This document shows, piece by piece, positions 31,463 through 43,641 of a stretch of 64,000 bases of DNA. Below the pieces are notes generated by a model that ran no database searches, had not been told where the DNA came from, and saw nothing but the letters and a program-made list of their open reading frames with translations. Origin of the DNA: Sphagnum compactum (Eukaryota > Bryophyta > Sphagnopsida > Sphagnales); NCBI GenBank assembly GCA_965153455.1, contig OZ234497.1, positions 12,758,302 to 12,822,301 on the forward strand, in the 5' to 3' direction. The position numbers and the translations under genes are program-made. Position 1 is the stretch's first letter, and every line of letters begins with the position of its first letter.

Positions 31463-34400
31463 TTATTGTTTCTGTGTTGCAGTCTCAGTGCTGCTGAAAT
31501 CCCCCCGTTGTTTTTTGGTCCTAATTTCAGGTATGCAATCTAGAATCTCATTTAGTTCCTTCTCAAATTCGAATCTCGCTCGATTGCTCTTGCCACCCAC
31601 AACAAGTGATGTACCCTCTTGTAAAGCCCACACCTACATCATAAACACCAATATTTTGAGGAAAAAAAATTTGGAAGTTGCCATATTTAGACAATGAGTT
31701 CATGGAGGTCACTAGAACAAAGTAGGATTCTAAAAAATTCTACTTTCCCGTCTGACCTCTAGCCAAATTTGGCTCATTCCTCTTCTGGATGATAGCCAGT
31801 CCACCTACTCACACAATTGAAGAAAAGAAACCCTGCTCTACACGCGTTAATCCCTAGACAGGACAATTAGATATACAAGGCACATCAACATGTTTGAATC
31901 CATTCTCTTTGGATGGGTACCATACTAAATTTCATCAACATATGCTTCCCTACTACCTAGGAAGATCAAAAAAACATTGATGCCACTCACTCCCACATCA
32001 AAGCAGAACATGGATTGGGAAGGGATAACAAGCACAATCCATTGAAATAAAATTGCATGAATCAAAATGGGTGTTGAAGAAATTGTGTTAAGTAGTCAGA
32101 GGAGGTTGAACTTAATTACCTGGGAGTGAGAAAGATAGCTAATGACTGTGGTTAACATGAGCCCACCAAAACCTGCATAAACTGGTGCCACTCCAGGATC
32201 CATCTGCCCACAAACAAAAATAGGAAAAGATTTTACAACCCTCCTTATATGACAGCAGACGGTCAGAGAACAGGAGGAGAATTGTCCATTGTATTAACCC
32301 CCAGAAGTCTTGAAAAATAAACCCTTTGTTGTGAGGAGAGGAAGGTAATGTAGGAAAGAAACCTTCAACTCAAGACCTGTGCTACCAATTATGTCATCCA
32401 CAACAATGCTGACATTGTTGACTTGAATGGGTTTTCTAGAACCAGGACGCCGAACTCCCACGAATTGGCCCTCCTGGTCATACAGCACCACAGATTGCAA
32501 ATCCCGAGCCAAGATTGATCTTCCAGGAAAACACCCAACAACAAGAAAAATTAGCTAACCAAACTATAGACAAATGTGTACCTATTCAGTCAGGTTCACA
32601 TTTGGCTAGAGCAAAATGCAAAAATCTCTTAAAATGTATCTCAGAAATTATGTATGAATTGTAAACCCCAAACCCTGTCATGTAATCTAATTAAGGTGCT
32701 TAAACAGAAGGTAAAAATTAGCGGAGCCTCAACTTACAAAGTCTTAATGCCATTGTTTCCTGCACAGCAGTTTGCAGGAAAAAAATAAAAATCATAAAAC
32801 TGTGAGAAAACCCAAAACTTACATGCCCTTTGCCTTTGTTACACCATCCTCGCCAAGGGGGAGAAAAGTTCCATAAAGTTTGTTGTCCCCTTTCTGTAGT
32901 GGTGCCATCACCAGGTTATAAGGCTCTGACCCATCCACACGAACTTGAACTGCTGAAATTGCCCAGTCAGATTGGTATATTGTCACTCCTTTGTATTTCA
33001 GTGGACTATTCACACTTATGCTGTTGCTGAACACAGTTTGATTGTCTAAGTTCACGATGGAAAGATCAGAATGAAACTGTCCCACCTGGTGACAATCCCA
33101 CAAACCAGGAAAAAATTTCAAAAAAAATTAAATCATTCCTTTTGTTCGAACCTGTTGTTCACCACCAAACTTTGACCTGTCTGCACTCAGGAATCCAAGG
33201 TAAAAAATGTGAAGGAAATTTCCAAATCCACGTAAGAAAAATCATGTATTGTATAGTGGAAGCTTAGCCAGACACCACCCACCCACCTCTCCAGTAGGTC
33301 GATAGTCAATGTAAAATTTGTCAACATGAACACTATTGTTCAAGACATCAGATGGCATTGAGAGGATTCCCATTGGCCGAAGAGCATCACTGAGCTGGAA
33401 ATCAAGCCCTTGAGGGACCATTACTGTGCCATGGTAGCCTCCGATTGCACTCAAGGTTCCTCCTGCCATTATTAACAAAAGCGCTGCATGCACTCCTATA
33501 GGTGCCAGTCTTCCCGCAAGCCCTTTAAATGCATAAAGCGATGGACCCCTTGCAAACACCTATATAAAACACAGAATATTTTTTTCCCTCACCATCAGAC
33601 CACAGCAGCAGGAAGGGGACTCAAGAAACTCTGACAACAAAGGACCAAAACCAACCGAATGCACTATCTATATTGCAATGCAATCAACCATATAAATTGT
33701 GCTATATTGAGTGGGCAAAAAAGTGGGTACCGACCTCATAACCTTGAGCAGAAAGAAGGGTTCCAATATCTTCGACCCGGGCGTGAGGCAATGTATCTGT
33801 CACATCCATTTGGAGGATTGCTTTTTCTGACTTCAAAAATGACCACCTGTGCACACATGCACATGCACACACAGTTTTTGGTTATGCTCTTTGTTATCAG
33901 TGCTTATATGCAAGTCTATAGCACCCAAATGAACATGGAAACGCTAACATTATACCACAAAGAAAAAATCATGAAAATTGTCAAATGAAAAGACAAAAGT
34001 ATCAGAAAACCCTAACTTTTGCTCATCTGTTGGTTTTGTATTGGTACCAGCTTTCTGGACAAAATCAATGGTTTCCTCCGGTGTCTTTCTTTCTATCTTT
34101 CTTTCTTCCTTTATTGGATTAGAGCATGGAAGATGCTTCTGTAGGATGGATATTCACACTTGGAAACCCACCCCCAAAAAAATGAGTTGTTTGGATGCAA
34201 CAGGAAGATAGAAGACCATGTAGTACTCATGTTGCTTAAAACATCAGAAGAAGAAGAGGAGAAAATTACCTTCGAGCAACTTTGACCATGGGCAGTTGGC
34301 GGCTGGACGTACATGCCACTAGGGAAAATGCTAATAGGAGAAGAAGTCCGAGAAAATAGGGTGCTGTGTAAATGTGATCAAAGCTTAACCCTAGAACCCA

Positions 34401-35264
34401 TTGCCATGTTAGGAATCCTAACACCGGTTTTCCATCCGAGTAATTCTGGAAGTAGTACTCTGGAGACTCTCCTTGCGGAATTATTGTACCTGTGACCACA
34501 CACACCCAACAAGATGATAATTGGTAATCAAAACCAGTAATCCATAGTCACAAGAAGCTCAATCAGAAACAAACAATTCACACATTATGAAGCTTACAGC
34601 ATGAAGACAATTGAAACATGTCCAAAAAAGTTTCTTCAATGCTCTGCTGAAGTCTCAGCTTTGAAGAAAAGTACTCAGCTTTAAAGAAAACAAAAGTCCA
34701 CATACATACATACATACATATGTACATCATACCTATGGCTGAAAGCCCAGCAATTGCGAAAAGCTCTGCAATTGCTAATGGCAGAGAGGCAAGCTGCCGA
34801 ACCAGCTGTCTGAAAAGCCCCTTGACTGTATAATTGCCAGCAACCGAGACCCGAGGAACTACTGCATTCTTCTCACTCCTACTAATGACTTCCACATTCT
34901 TCACTGTTCCAAGAAGATCAGGTGAGAGGGCAGTTGTTGTTGTTGTTTCCACAAGTGGAGGGGCTTTTGGTAGTGTTGTCAATGTAGAATTCTTCTTCAC
35001 TGGGTTTAGGGTTTGAGCTCCATGATTGGGCTGATGAAGAACTGTCTTGACCGATTGGCTTTGGCCGGCAGGTCCACTTTTTGCTGAAGCTTTCACCACG
35101 AGACAACATTGACCCGATGAACACAGAAAAGCCATATCCACAAGTTTATGTGTCAAAGTTGCATATCTGGAGCTGCTAAACAAATGGGTGTTTTTCCTAC
35201 TGAGAGGAGAAGGAGAAGAAAAGTGATGACCTAAAAGAGGCCTGAATTGCAGAGGAGTTGCCAT
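31463..35264 (-). CDS. CCS1: cytochrome c biogenesis protein CCS1 (ResB family), chloroplast
   Basis: Part of the system II cytochrome c assembly machinery in thylakoids: with CcsA it delivers haem to the lumen for attachment to cytochromes f and c6 (family knowledge). Eight exons: 35264-34733, 34489-34270, 33846-33735, 33559-33287, 33085-32823, 32519-32363, 32203-32120, 31633-31463. All introns are GT-AG; total 603 aa plus stop. The first ~130 residues are Ser/Thr/Lys-rich, fitting a transit peptide. Four hydrophobic spans: about 160-181 (LPLAIAELFAIAGL), 210-233 (ending FSLVAC), 306-328 (with His312 in GVHAALLLIM) and 526-550 (ending SHSQVWAL). A large hydrophilic domain lies between the last two. 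Conserved blocks include GPSLYAFKGLAGR, VPQGL, GVTIYQSDW and ARDLQSVVLYD. Intact; intron 7 carries a dispersed repeat. Confidence 0.95.
31645..31820 (-). repeat. AGCCAAATTTGGCT repeat copy in CCS1 intron 7
   Basis: Opposite-strand copy of the repeat at 3,385. Shared blocks: atattttgaggaaaaaaaa, gacaatgagttca, aggattct, tctgacctctagcc, caaatttggctcattcctct, then gatgat and agtccacctact. It is closest to the right arm of the element at 56,044-56,725. Wholly intronic (31,634-32,119). Confidence 0.65.
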
Positions 35265-36050
35265 GGAGAGTCTAGTAGTAGTAAGTAGGCCCTTACTACC
35301 AATTGGGTGTTAGAAATTCCACCATAAACATATCACCCAAATCCTCCAAAAACAAACAAGCAAACAAAGAAGCTCTGTCCCAGACTTCGTGCCCACGAAA
35401 CCACTTCTCACCTCCTACTTTTTCCACAGAGCAACATTATCAGCAATTCTGTTATTATAGTAGAAACCCTAAACTGCAACAAACGAGAATTTGAGCTGGG
35501 GTTGGGGGGCGGGGAGGGAGGAAGAAGATTAGTTTGTCAATTGGAAGCAACAAAGAAAAATCAAAATTTACCAACACCCATCTGACCCATCTTTAGTCCT
35601 AGACTCTGCAACTGTGAGCAAAACCCACAATTTGAGGAAGAACAAGAACAAGAACAAGAAGCCAAAGAAAAACTCAGGCATATGAGACCATTACTACTAC
35701 TACTACTACAACAACAATGAATTCATTGAGTAGAGAAGATACAGAATGAATTCACTACTGAGTAAATCACAAAAACCAGCTCACATTACAGCTGAAGTCT
35801 TTGTGAAGAAGAAGAAGAAGAAGAAGAAAAGACACATGAAGCTCTCCCCAACACCAGCACTTTGGTGAAAGCAACACAAAAGTTGCATACTAAAGGTTGC
35901 ATACTACTACTACTACCACTTCTTCTTCTTCTTGGGTTCACAAAATGTGTAAATCAACATGCACCTGCAAAAAAAACCTGGCCAAAGACACAAATCTTTC
36001 AACCCAAAAAACACAGAGTTTTCTTCACAATTCCCTCAATTCTTTCTTGT
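35265..36050. other. 5' flank of CCS1
   Basis: Upstream region with simple repeats: (ACT)n near 35,693-35,710 and (AAG)n near 35,807-35,828. Promoter and 5' UTR are expected here but no motif can be assigned. No second gene seen. Confidence 0.4.
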
Positions 36051-36147
36051 GGATGGGTGGATGCAACAGTAGCAGCCTATCTGGGTTCTGGGTGGGTGTG
36101 TGGATGGGTGGATGCAACAGTAGCAGCCTATCTGGGTTCTGGGTGGT
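36051..36147. repeat. perfect 51-bp tandem duplication
   Basis: Two copies begin at 36,051 and 36,102 with ggatgggtggatgcaacag. The second copy is identical as far as it extends (to about 36,147). Identity implies a recent duplication. Confidence 0.95.
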
Positions 36148-36346
36148 ACTGGTTTTTTTTTTACTTGTACTTGCTAAATGTTTTGTTGAAATGTTTGATG
36201 AAATTGTTTGTTGTTGGCAGCTTGAAATAGGTACTCCAAAAGCAAATCTTGCACAAAACGAAGAAGGATGATGTAATCTGTTTATCTCTATAGTTTGAGT
36301 GATTCTTGTGCTTTTGCCCCAATTGGATTGTATGTAGTGTATGTAC

Positions 36347-36574
36347 CAGTGTTGGGCAGTTCTTGACCTTTTTTTATGAAGAAACCTTAATCAATTCTAG
36401 TCCTTTTTTTCCAAATTTCCAGTTCCAGGTCCATTTTGTCCAAAAAGACACATTAATTTTAGTTCCGACTAGAACCAGTTCCAAAAATCAGACCCAGTTA
36501 CAGTTGATATTTTTTACTAACAGGAACTGGCGATTCTAACCCACCAAACCACCACCAGCCCACACCCCACACCA
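36347..36574. mobile_element. hAT-like MITE
   Basis: Left end cagtgttgggcagttctt at 36,347; probable right end cccacacca at 36,574. The flanking octamers gtatgtac (36,339-36,346) and gtatgtgc (36,575-36,582) match at 7 of 8 positions, a good hAT target duplication. Interior words ccagttccagg and gaaccagttcc are shared with the copies at 9,919 and 23,283. No ORF. Confidence 0.65.
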
Positions 36575-36624
36575 GTATGTGCCTCCAAACCCGTTGTGGC
36601 ACTTACTAGAGTTATCCATAAGCT

Positions 36625-36868
36625 CACCCTCTCTTTGGGCCTGCTTTCACCCCCTATCCCCTCTTTCAGTGGTATCCACAAAGTAAGGAAATTTTATTAA
36701 ATCTCAGTATGAAATGCTGAAGCTAAGTATCTAATGCACAAGGCTCAAGAGTAATTATAGTAATTGTACACTTAGGAACAGTGAAAATATAACTAGCAGC
36801 ACAGGAGGCCCTCAGGAAAAGGGAAAGTTAAGATGAAACTCAGTTTACCACCAAAATTGCTGGAAGAA
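36625..36868 (-). repeat. inverted partner of the repeat at 4,602
   Basis: The reverse complement follows 4,602-4,856 block by block at roughly 80% identity by eye. Relative to the plus-strand copy it has a few small indels. No target duplication seen. Confidence 0.65.
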
Positions 36869-37079
36869 CTATTCGGGGTCCCAATTATTTCGTTTTGTAA
36901 AATTTTCATTCTCAGTTGCGCATTTGATGCCCTATTATGCCAAAACTAATCATTCTCACCCCTAATGTGATTCTTATCCGAACTGCTCATCAAATTGTTC
37001 CAGAGCTTCACAAAAGATGTCACTAAATCATATTAAAGCATCCCCAGCAGTGTTAAATATATGACCCTGCAAAACTATT

Positions 37080-37215
37080 TCTAGGATCCATGTTTGGTTT
37101 TTCCAACCCCAAACGTTAAAAAACGAAAACTGAGACTTCAAAAAGATGGGAGACTACTAATAGCAAACCACCTGGACCAACCATTATGATTCGCCAATCA
37201 TAAACAGGGAACAGT
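37080..37215 (-). mobile_element. PIF/Harbinger-like MITE remnant
   Basis: Core blocks gatgggagactactaatagc, acctggaccaaccattatg and attcgccaatcataaac match the copies at 1-245 and (inverted) 18,392-18,610. A possible terminus (aagcatccccagcagtgtt) lies near 37,038. No coding content. Confidence 0.5.
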
Positions 37216-37739
37216 AGAATCATATTTATTACACTCTTCCCCATGATGTGAAGTTCTGGGGAAGAGGGTTTTTAGTCAAGGTCACTCTGACCAGAATCTT
37301 TCACATATACATAAGGACATAGGAGTTGCTTATATGACTTGCTTGGTGCAAAGTGCAAACTTACCCAGGTTTGCTTGGACAGCATCCATGTGAGAGTAAT
37401 AGTTCCCTATAGGAAAAATGGGTTCTTCTAGGGGAAAAAATTTGGGCCCACTAATTTCATTGTAACATGTAAAAATATGAAAGTAGAAATCTCCATGTTT
37501 ATAAACATCTTGTGCTATTCTATAAAGGGTAATGAACCCTATTCACAAACAATTTGTAAATGAAAACACATATTTTAAATGAAATAATATATTACTTTCT
37601 TTGATATTTGGATTATATTTCAATCATACAAATTGTGGCATTAAATTTTTGTTATTTTTGTTAGGGGTTCTTGATATATTAGTTCTTGGATACTCTTCTT
37701 GAATCCAATCTATATTATCTATAGTTAATTCATTTTTTA
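37216..37739. other. spacer upstream of gypsy relic
   Basis: AT-rich sequence. The part after about 37,640 may still be the extreme C-terminal or 3' remnant of the gypsy polyprotein, but I cannot read it convincingly. Nothing else recognised. Confidence 0.35.
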
Positions 37740-38860
37740 ATTTAGAGTTAGTCTAGGATAAATTCTTTGCTTTGGATTTTAACCCAAGAACTGATTAGGT
37801 CTACCCTTTTGCCATGCCTTCTTCTAGGTTTGTTTCTAGGTTTAGTATCTACCATAATGGCTACTATTACATCATCGGTTGGTGTGTGATTATGACAGTA
37901 TCCTTTTAACTTGTTGATGTTTATTATTTCTACATCATCATTACTTATGGTTGATAACTCAACAATATTATTATCTAATTTTTTTGCACCATTACTTATT
38001 GTTGATAACTCAACAATATTATTATCTACATTTTAAAGGGTCCTTTCCAAGGCAAACTACATTTCCCTCCCTTTATTTTCATAGCTTTAGGCATCTATAA
38101 TTAAAACTTTTCATCTTCCCTTTATTATCATGTTGTTCCTTTTGCAATTGTTGGATGTGGTTAATGTTTTCTTTGGCTTGTCAACGATCTTCATCCAACT
38201 TAATTAAGTTTCCCATCTTTACTTGAATGGCTTTGTCAATATCATCATGGGGTACATTTCGAATTCTCTTGGTACTTTATAAATTTGATCGACATCATAG
38301 GTTGGGTATCATATATTAATTCAAAAGTGTATATAAGTTGAGTTGTCACCTTATAAGTTGTTCGATATGTTCATTGAGTGATAAATAACATTATGTTCTA
38401 ATTTGTCTTATTTGTATTTACCAACTTGGTTAATATTTTTCCCAATGTTTTATTGGTCGATTTAACTTGCCCATTACCTTGTGAATAATATGTTGTCGAT
38501 TTGTGATGTGTAATCATAAATTCTTCCACAAGTATTATGATCATTTTATTAATGAAATGGTTACCTTGGTCACTTACAAGGTAACTAGGGCAACCAAACT
38601 TAATAATGATATTTGCATAAATGAATTTGGTAACATTTTTGGCAATGTTATCTCAAAGTGTTTTAGCCTTTACCCACTTCGTGGTGTAATCAGTAGCCAT
38701 TTAGATGTATTGATTTTTCATATATCTTACTACCAATTTGATGGTCCCATAAAATCAAACCCCCATTTCATAAACAGTTCGAAAGTCATTATTGATTTGA
38801 ATGGCCCTTTACCACTTTGCCACATGGGTTCAAGTCTGACGCACCCCCAAACTCCTTGAC
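37740..38860 (-). pseudogene. decayed Ty3/gypsy integrase region
   Basis: On the minus strand, with stops and frameshifts, the canonical order of a gypsy integrase can be read: FMKWGFDFMGP (about 38,776 down to 38,744), SDQGNHFINKMI (about 38,575-38,540), the YYxQGNGQVKSTNKTLGKIL block (about 38,490-38,430), MLFITQ, a TYRTTYK block (about 38,395-38,350), a GPFK motif near 38,040 and NNNIVELSTISN-type repeats to about 37,930, then KPRNKPRRRH near 37,830. The Asp of SDQG is preserved. The 37,941-38,035 part includes a 52-bp tandem duplication. No gag, reverse transcriptase or LTR was found nearby, so only the 3' part of an old element survives. Confidence 0.8.
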
Positions 38861-41800
38861 AGACTCCACTACGAGTTCAAAGGTGAAAAATAACGGAAAA
38901 AAAGGAGTTAGGGTACGCTCCTTAACTCACAACCCTTCGAGGGTAGAGGGGCGTGCTAGAGCTCCGGGATGGGATTAGGATGAGTGACAAGCGGATCAAT
39001 TATTCACATAAACTTGCACAAACTAAACAACAAGTTAGTTAATGCGTAATTGGAGCATTTTTGGTGCACAAACAAACCACGTGCATACACGAAGTAACAA
39101 AACTCATCACAACTCAAACTTCAATTTTCAAAAACACATGCAATAGAGCAGGTCATTACAAAAGTACAAAAATCCCCATACATGAATTGGAAAAATAAAT
39201 ACAATGCTTGCAATTATAACTTAGCCTTGTAAACCGAAAAACACCATTTTCTTGAAAAGATCCTCCACACAATCAACACTACATATCCTAAAAGTTATCT
39301 GCCTCAAGTTCAATTATGCATCTAGATCCGTTGCACTACCAAACACCTTTACAACACCACATTACTTCTGTTTTACAAAAAGAAAACTCAAATGTAAACT
39401 AACAACTTCAATTGGCATACTTAGTTGGTTAAGTGAGAATCTTGTCCATAATAAAAAAAAATTCAAATGTAACTTAATAGCTTTAATTAGCACACTTAAT
39501 TGAATGTGGCAAACATGTGTGGTAGACACTAACCACATGTCCCATGGACTTCCAACACCTATGCCTAAGCATTGTGCAGTTGAATGAAAGGTCATATAAT
39601 GGGTGTTTATCCTTGCAATGGGGCCCTAACTCTTATAATATTTCTTGGTAATGATGCAAGGGGGGCAGAGGGGGGGGGGGGGGGCGGGTTAAATCAAACT
39701 TTGTCGCAAACTGCATTTATGCAAACCACACAACTACATCATTTTCTTGTGTAATCAAGCAATTGGGCTATTTAGTGGAGGGAATCGGTGAAGAAGGTTT
39801 TTTAATTCCATGCTGCCATGTTTAGTTTTCCCAATGTTTCGCTTGTGTTTTGTGACACATGCATTACATGACCTTTGTTTTGATGGGTGATGCAACTCTG
39901 CAGGCAACCCTTGTACAAGTTATAACACATTCTTCTTGCCTACTACTACTCATATTTTTCTTCTCATGAATCATAAGAACATTACCTTACTATCAACTCC
40001 AACTCAAATCTGTAAAATTTATGTCGTATCACCAGCAAAAATTAATCCCTTGAGCACCACAATAACCCTTGTCTTTTGCGAATAACATGCAATATGCCAC
40101 TATGGGATGGACACCTCAAGCTCAAGATTCTCAAGGTTTCCATAACAAACATTTTGTATCTTCACCATCCTTTATAAATCGTGATTTTCAATGACTTCCA
40201 AGCCTTTGACTATGGAAACCTCCCCCTTCGCCTTCATGGCAATCTTGAAGGAATACCCTAACCATTCCTTCCACCCAAATGTTTACAAGGTTACACCGCC
40301 ACTCCAAGTTGACACTTTTGAAACAAGCGCCATACCATCTTGAAAATGCATAGTGTTTATTCCCAACAATAGATCTTTCACACGTTTCCAAGCCCATGAG
40401 TTGATGTTCTTATCCTTTCGCCCTACAACTTAGTGAGATTGCAACCATAATAATAATGGGTCAATTTTTCTATTTTAACTTTCTTTGTGCTAATGTTAGA
40501 GTAACACCAAAGACTTCATTCGGAACCAAACCAAAATGGGAAAACACTCTTGTGATCTATTTATCCTTTGCTAGTGTTACCCCTTGTGAGTCCTCCATTG
40601 TTGCACCATGTTCAGGTGCTATTCACAACAAATTGAAAGGCAATGAATTTATCAAGTCGTGCCTTTGCCAAGTGAGTTCACATAAGGGATGGGGTGTTCA
40701 GACAAAACTTTTATCCATGGATCCACAACTTTTTTCATGCAAACATATGCTCTAAGGTATTTCTTCCAAATGCCCATGCAATCATATGCATGCATAGCTA
40801 TCACCCGCACATTGGTTCAAATTGAACCAATAATTTATTACCAAACAACTTATAGGGGCCCCTTTCATTGGAACCTAAATGTTGAACATTTTTTTTTTCA
40901 ACACTCCCATTTTTTAAAGTTGTAAGTATTGATAAAACTTTCCCATCAACACATCACTTCTTCTTTTTTGAAAAAAAATTCAAAACATTATTGATACATA
41001 CTTTATAATACGTACATGTACACATCACATTCACACTATTTGCATTATAATGTGGGAAGGTTGGGGGAAGCAAGGGGATCAATTGCCCCCTCGCGTCATA
41101 GAAAACTGAATTTGATATCTTACATTGTCCTTCGTGGTACATAAAGTATATATGTATGTATGAGCCAAACCTTTTGCATGGCACACCATTGTTATCAAGG
41201 CTATGCTTTGAATTCCAATTGAAAACCTGAAAACAATATTGTGATGTCCCTCACCCACTAAATAATGCACATCATAATTATTAAATGCACAACACTTCAA
41301 AAACACACATAAGTATTTAGTACAATAGAAAAATGTATAAGGGAAACATTTATTTTTTATGTACACATGCCCTTGGGGTGTTAGGCAACCATAGTGGTGC
41401 CTTGAAGGAAGGTGATTGAGTGTTTCAATATCGGTAGAAATTACACTTCTTATAAATCCATACAAGAATTTTTGAAATGATTCAAATGGACCTAGTTTTT
41501 ATTTTTAAAGATGTTATTATTCTAATCTTTGAATAATACATGTTCAATTATCTACAAACCTTCCCAAATCTATGTAAGAACTTATATTTAATGTAGTGAT
41601 GTCACTTTTAATTTGAAAGTCCTAAAAGGGAAACCCACAAAGTTCTTAGGAATATTGCCCCATCTAAGACTTTCAAAAAATATGTTTTTGGAACAAAGAA
41701 TTTGAAAACAAACAAAAATTGCAACTCATATGAACTTATGAAAATATGGTCATATTTTAACCATTCAAAAGCCCTTAACTATCAAACGATTAAAGTTTTC

Positions 41801-42420
41801 AAATAAAAAATTCCTCGTATGAATTTATCACTTATATTACATCATATATTGAATCCCAATAACAAATTTGAAATGTGAATCAATATAGTTTTTTTCATTT
41901 TGTGATGGTCCAATTAAATGACCAATCCATATTTTTCAACTTTAAAAGTTCATTACTATTAGCAAATGAATTTTTTTATCAATAAATAACCACATAATTC
42001 TCATCATAATGAATTTGTTAGTATAGATCCAAGTCCCAATTAGTAAATATAAAGATATATTAATCATTGTATGCATTTGAATAAAAGGTACCTAAGAAAA
42101 AAACATTGTTTCGTCACAATAATGAAACATTTGATTATGCAACTACCCAAGATGTAACCATGAGGAACACCACTACAGTTGCTAAACGCCCCAATCCCCA
42201 TTATCACAAAGTGAACCATTTTGAACATTAGACCAATGCCCCAATCCAAAAAAAACACAAGGACAACCATGGTTACACCCACAAATATGTGATCAATGAA
42301 ACACATACTAACACAAAACACTACAACCCACTCACACCTACCAGCAATAAATTTGTGTAGAATGAAAGTGCACACCCCCAATAAATTTGGTGGTTGATGG
42401 ACAATAGATGCCTTGTGCAA
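38861..42420. other. gene-free region with unassigned coding-like remnants
   Basis: A short more GC-rich patch is at 38,835-38,990. A run of 15 G lies at 39,670-39,684 within a G-rich tract. On the minus strand about 40,640-40,100 reads patchy protein-like text in several frames (GLETCERSIVGNKHYAFSRW, then WRCNLVNIWVEGMVRVF), probably a decayed transposon or gene fragment that I cannot name. No intact gene seen. Confidence 0.35.
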
Positions 42421-42424
42421 TGCC

Positions 42425-42722
42425 AAAATTTTCACAAGAATAATGTCCGAGTATTTCGAGTGCCCAATACATTACCCCCACCATGTTGATCACACAAATA
42501 TTTTATGCAATTAAAAATTTCACCAAATGCAAAATCAACCATCAATAAAATCATTATGCAATGCAAAACATTTCACAAGAATAATGTCAAGCACTTTGGG
42601 TGCTTGATACATTATTCCCACCACATTCATCACAGAATTGTTTTATGACACCAAAAATTCCATCAAATATGAGATCAACTATCAATATAATCATTGTGTG
42701 ATGCCAAAATTTTCATAAGAAG
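42425..42722 (+). repeat. ~130-bp repeat family, first cluster
   Basis: Two to three tandem units, each with a cacaagaataatgtc block, a cactttgggtgc block, cccaccatgttgatcac, then ttatgccaccaaaaatt and tcaatataatcat. More copies are at 43,320-43,562. Confidence 0.75.
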
Positions 42723-43319
42723 GTGAAATCATGGTAAAATATACAAAAAAATAGTTTAAAAAGGCAGTCATAATATGGTGTAGTTTTTGACACAAGTCGA
42801 AGAAAGTAGACTGAAAATAATTTAAAATAACATAACAAAAACATGGTGCTTTTCTTTGATTTATAGTGAGGTGATTACAAAATTTGAGAAACTTTGGCAT
42901 AATAAAAACAAGTAACAAGTATGTTTGAAAAAAACTATTCAAATTGAATTTAAACATATTTTTCCATTATAAGTTTAATGCATTCTACCATAATATTTAT
43001 ATGTTGAAACCTTGCAAGTACATTTTAAAGCTACATCATGTTGAAAATAGGAAATATTTGATAATTCATCTACTTTCACCTATTTGTACAAGTTTAGATA
43101 GTCTAAAAACTAGGAAAAAAAGTATAGTTATTTTTCAAAAATTTACTTGAATGCATATTAAATTTGTGATTAATCAACACCATTGTGATAAAATTTAAGA
43201 TTATCCTCATGTTGATCATTAAATTAAAAAACATTTCTACTTTTAATACATTAAAACTTGTTTATAGTTTTTTTTTTTGGGTGCCAAGGAGGAAAAAATT
43301 GTCTACTTTACCTTGCCAG

Positions 43320-43562
43320 CAGCCAAGAATAATGTCCAAGCATTTTGAATGCCCAATATTTACTTCCAACAGATTGATCATGCTTAATTACTTTATGCCA
43401 CCAAAAATTTCATCAAAGTCAAGATGAATTGACAATATAATCAATATGTGATGCCAAAATTTTCATAAGAATAATGTTCAAACACTTTGGGTGCCTAATA
43501 CATCACTCCCACCATGTTGATCATGTAAAAACTTCATGCCACCAAAAATGCCACCAAATACC
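43320..43562 (+). repeat. ~130-bp repeat family, second cluster
   Basis: Two further units of the family at 42,425, in the same orientation, beginning near 43,328 and 43,467 (aagaataatgtccaagca and aagaataatgttcaaaca). The 600 bp between the clusters lacks the unit, so an insertion may have split one array. Confidence 0.7.
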
Positions 43563-43641
43563 ATTCAGACACTCCCGAAAAAAATATAACATTTCAATTC
43601 CAAACAATCCCCTGACATTATCACTCATTCAAGTTCATCAA

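Noticed and set aside
41079-41465. 128-codon minus-strand ORF
   Set aside because: Non-ATG start, no motif and AT-rich context with no splice or domain support.
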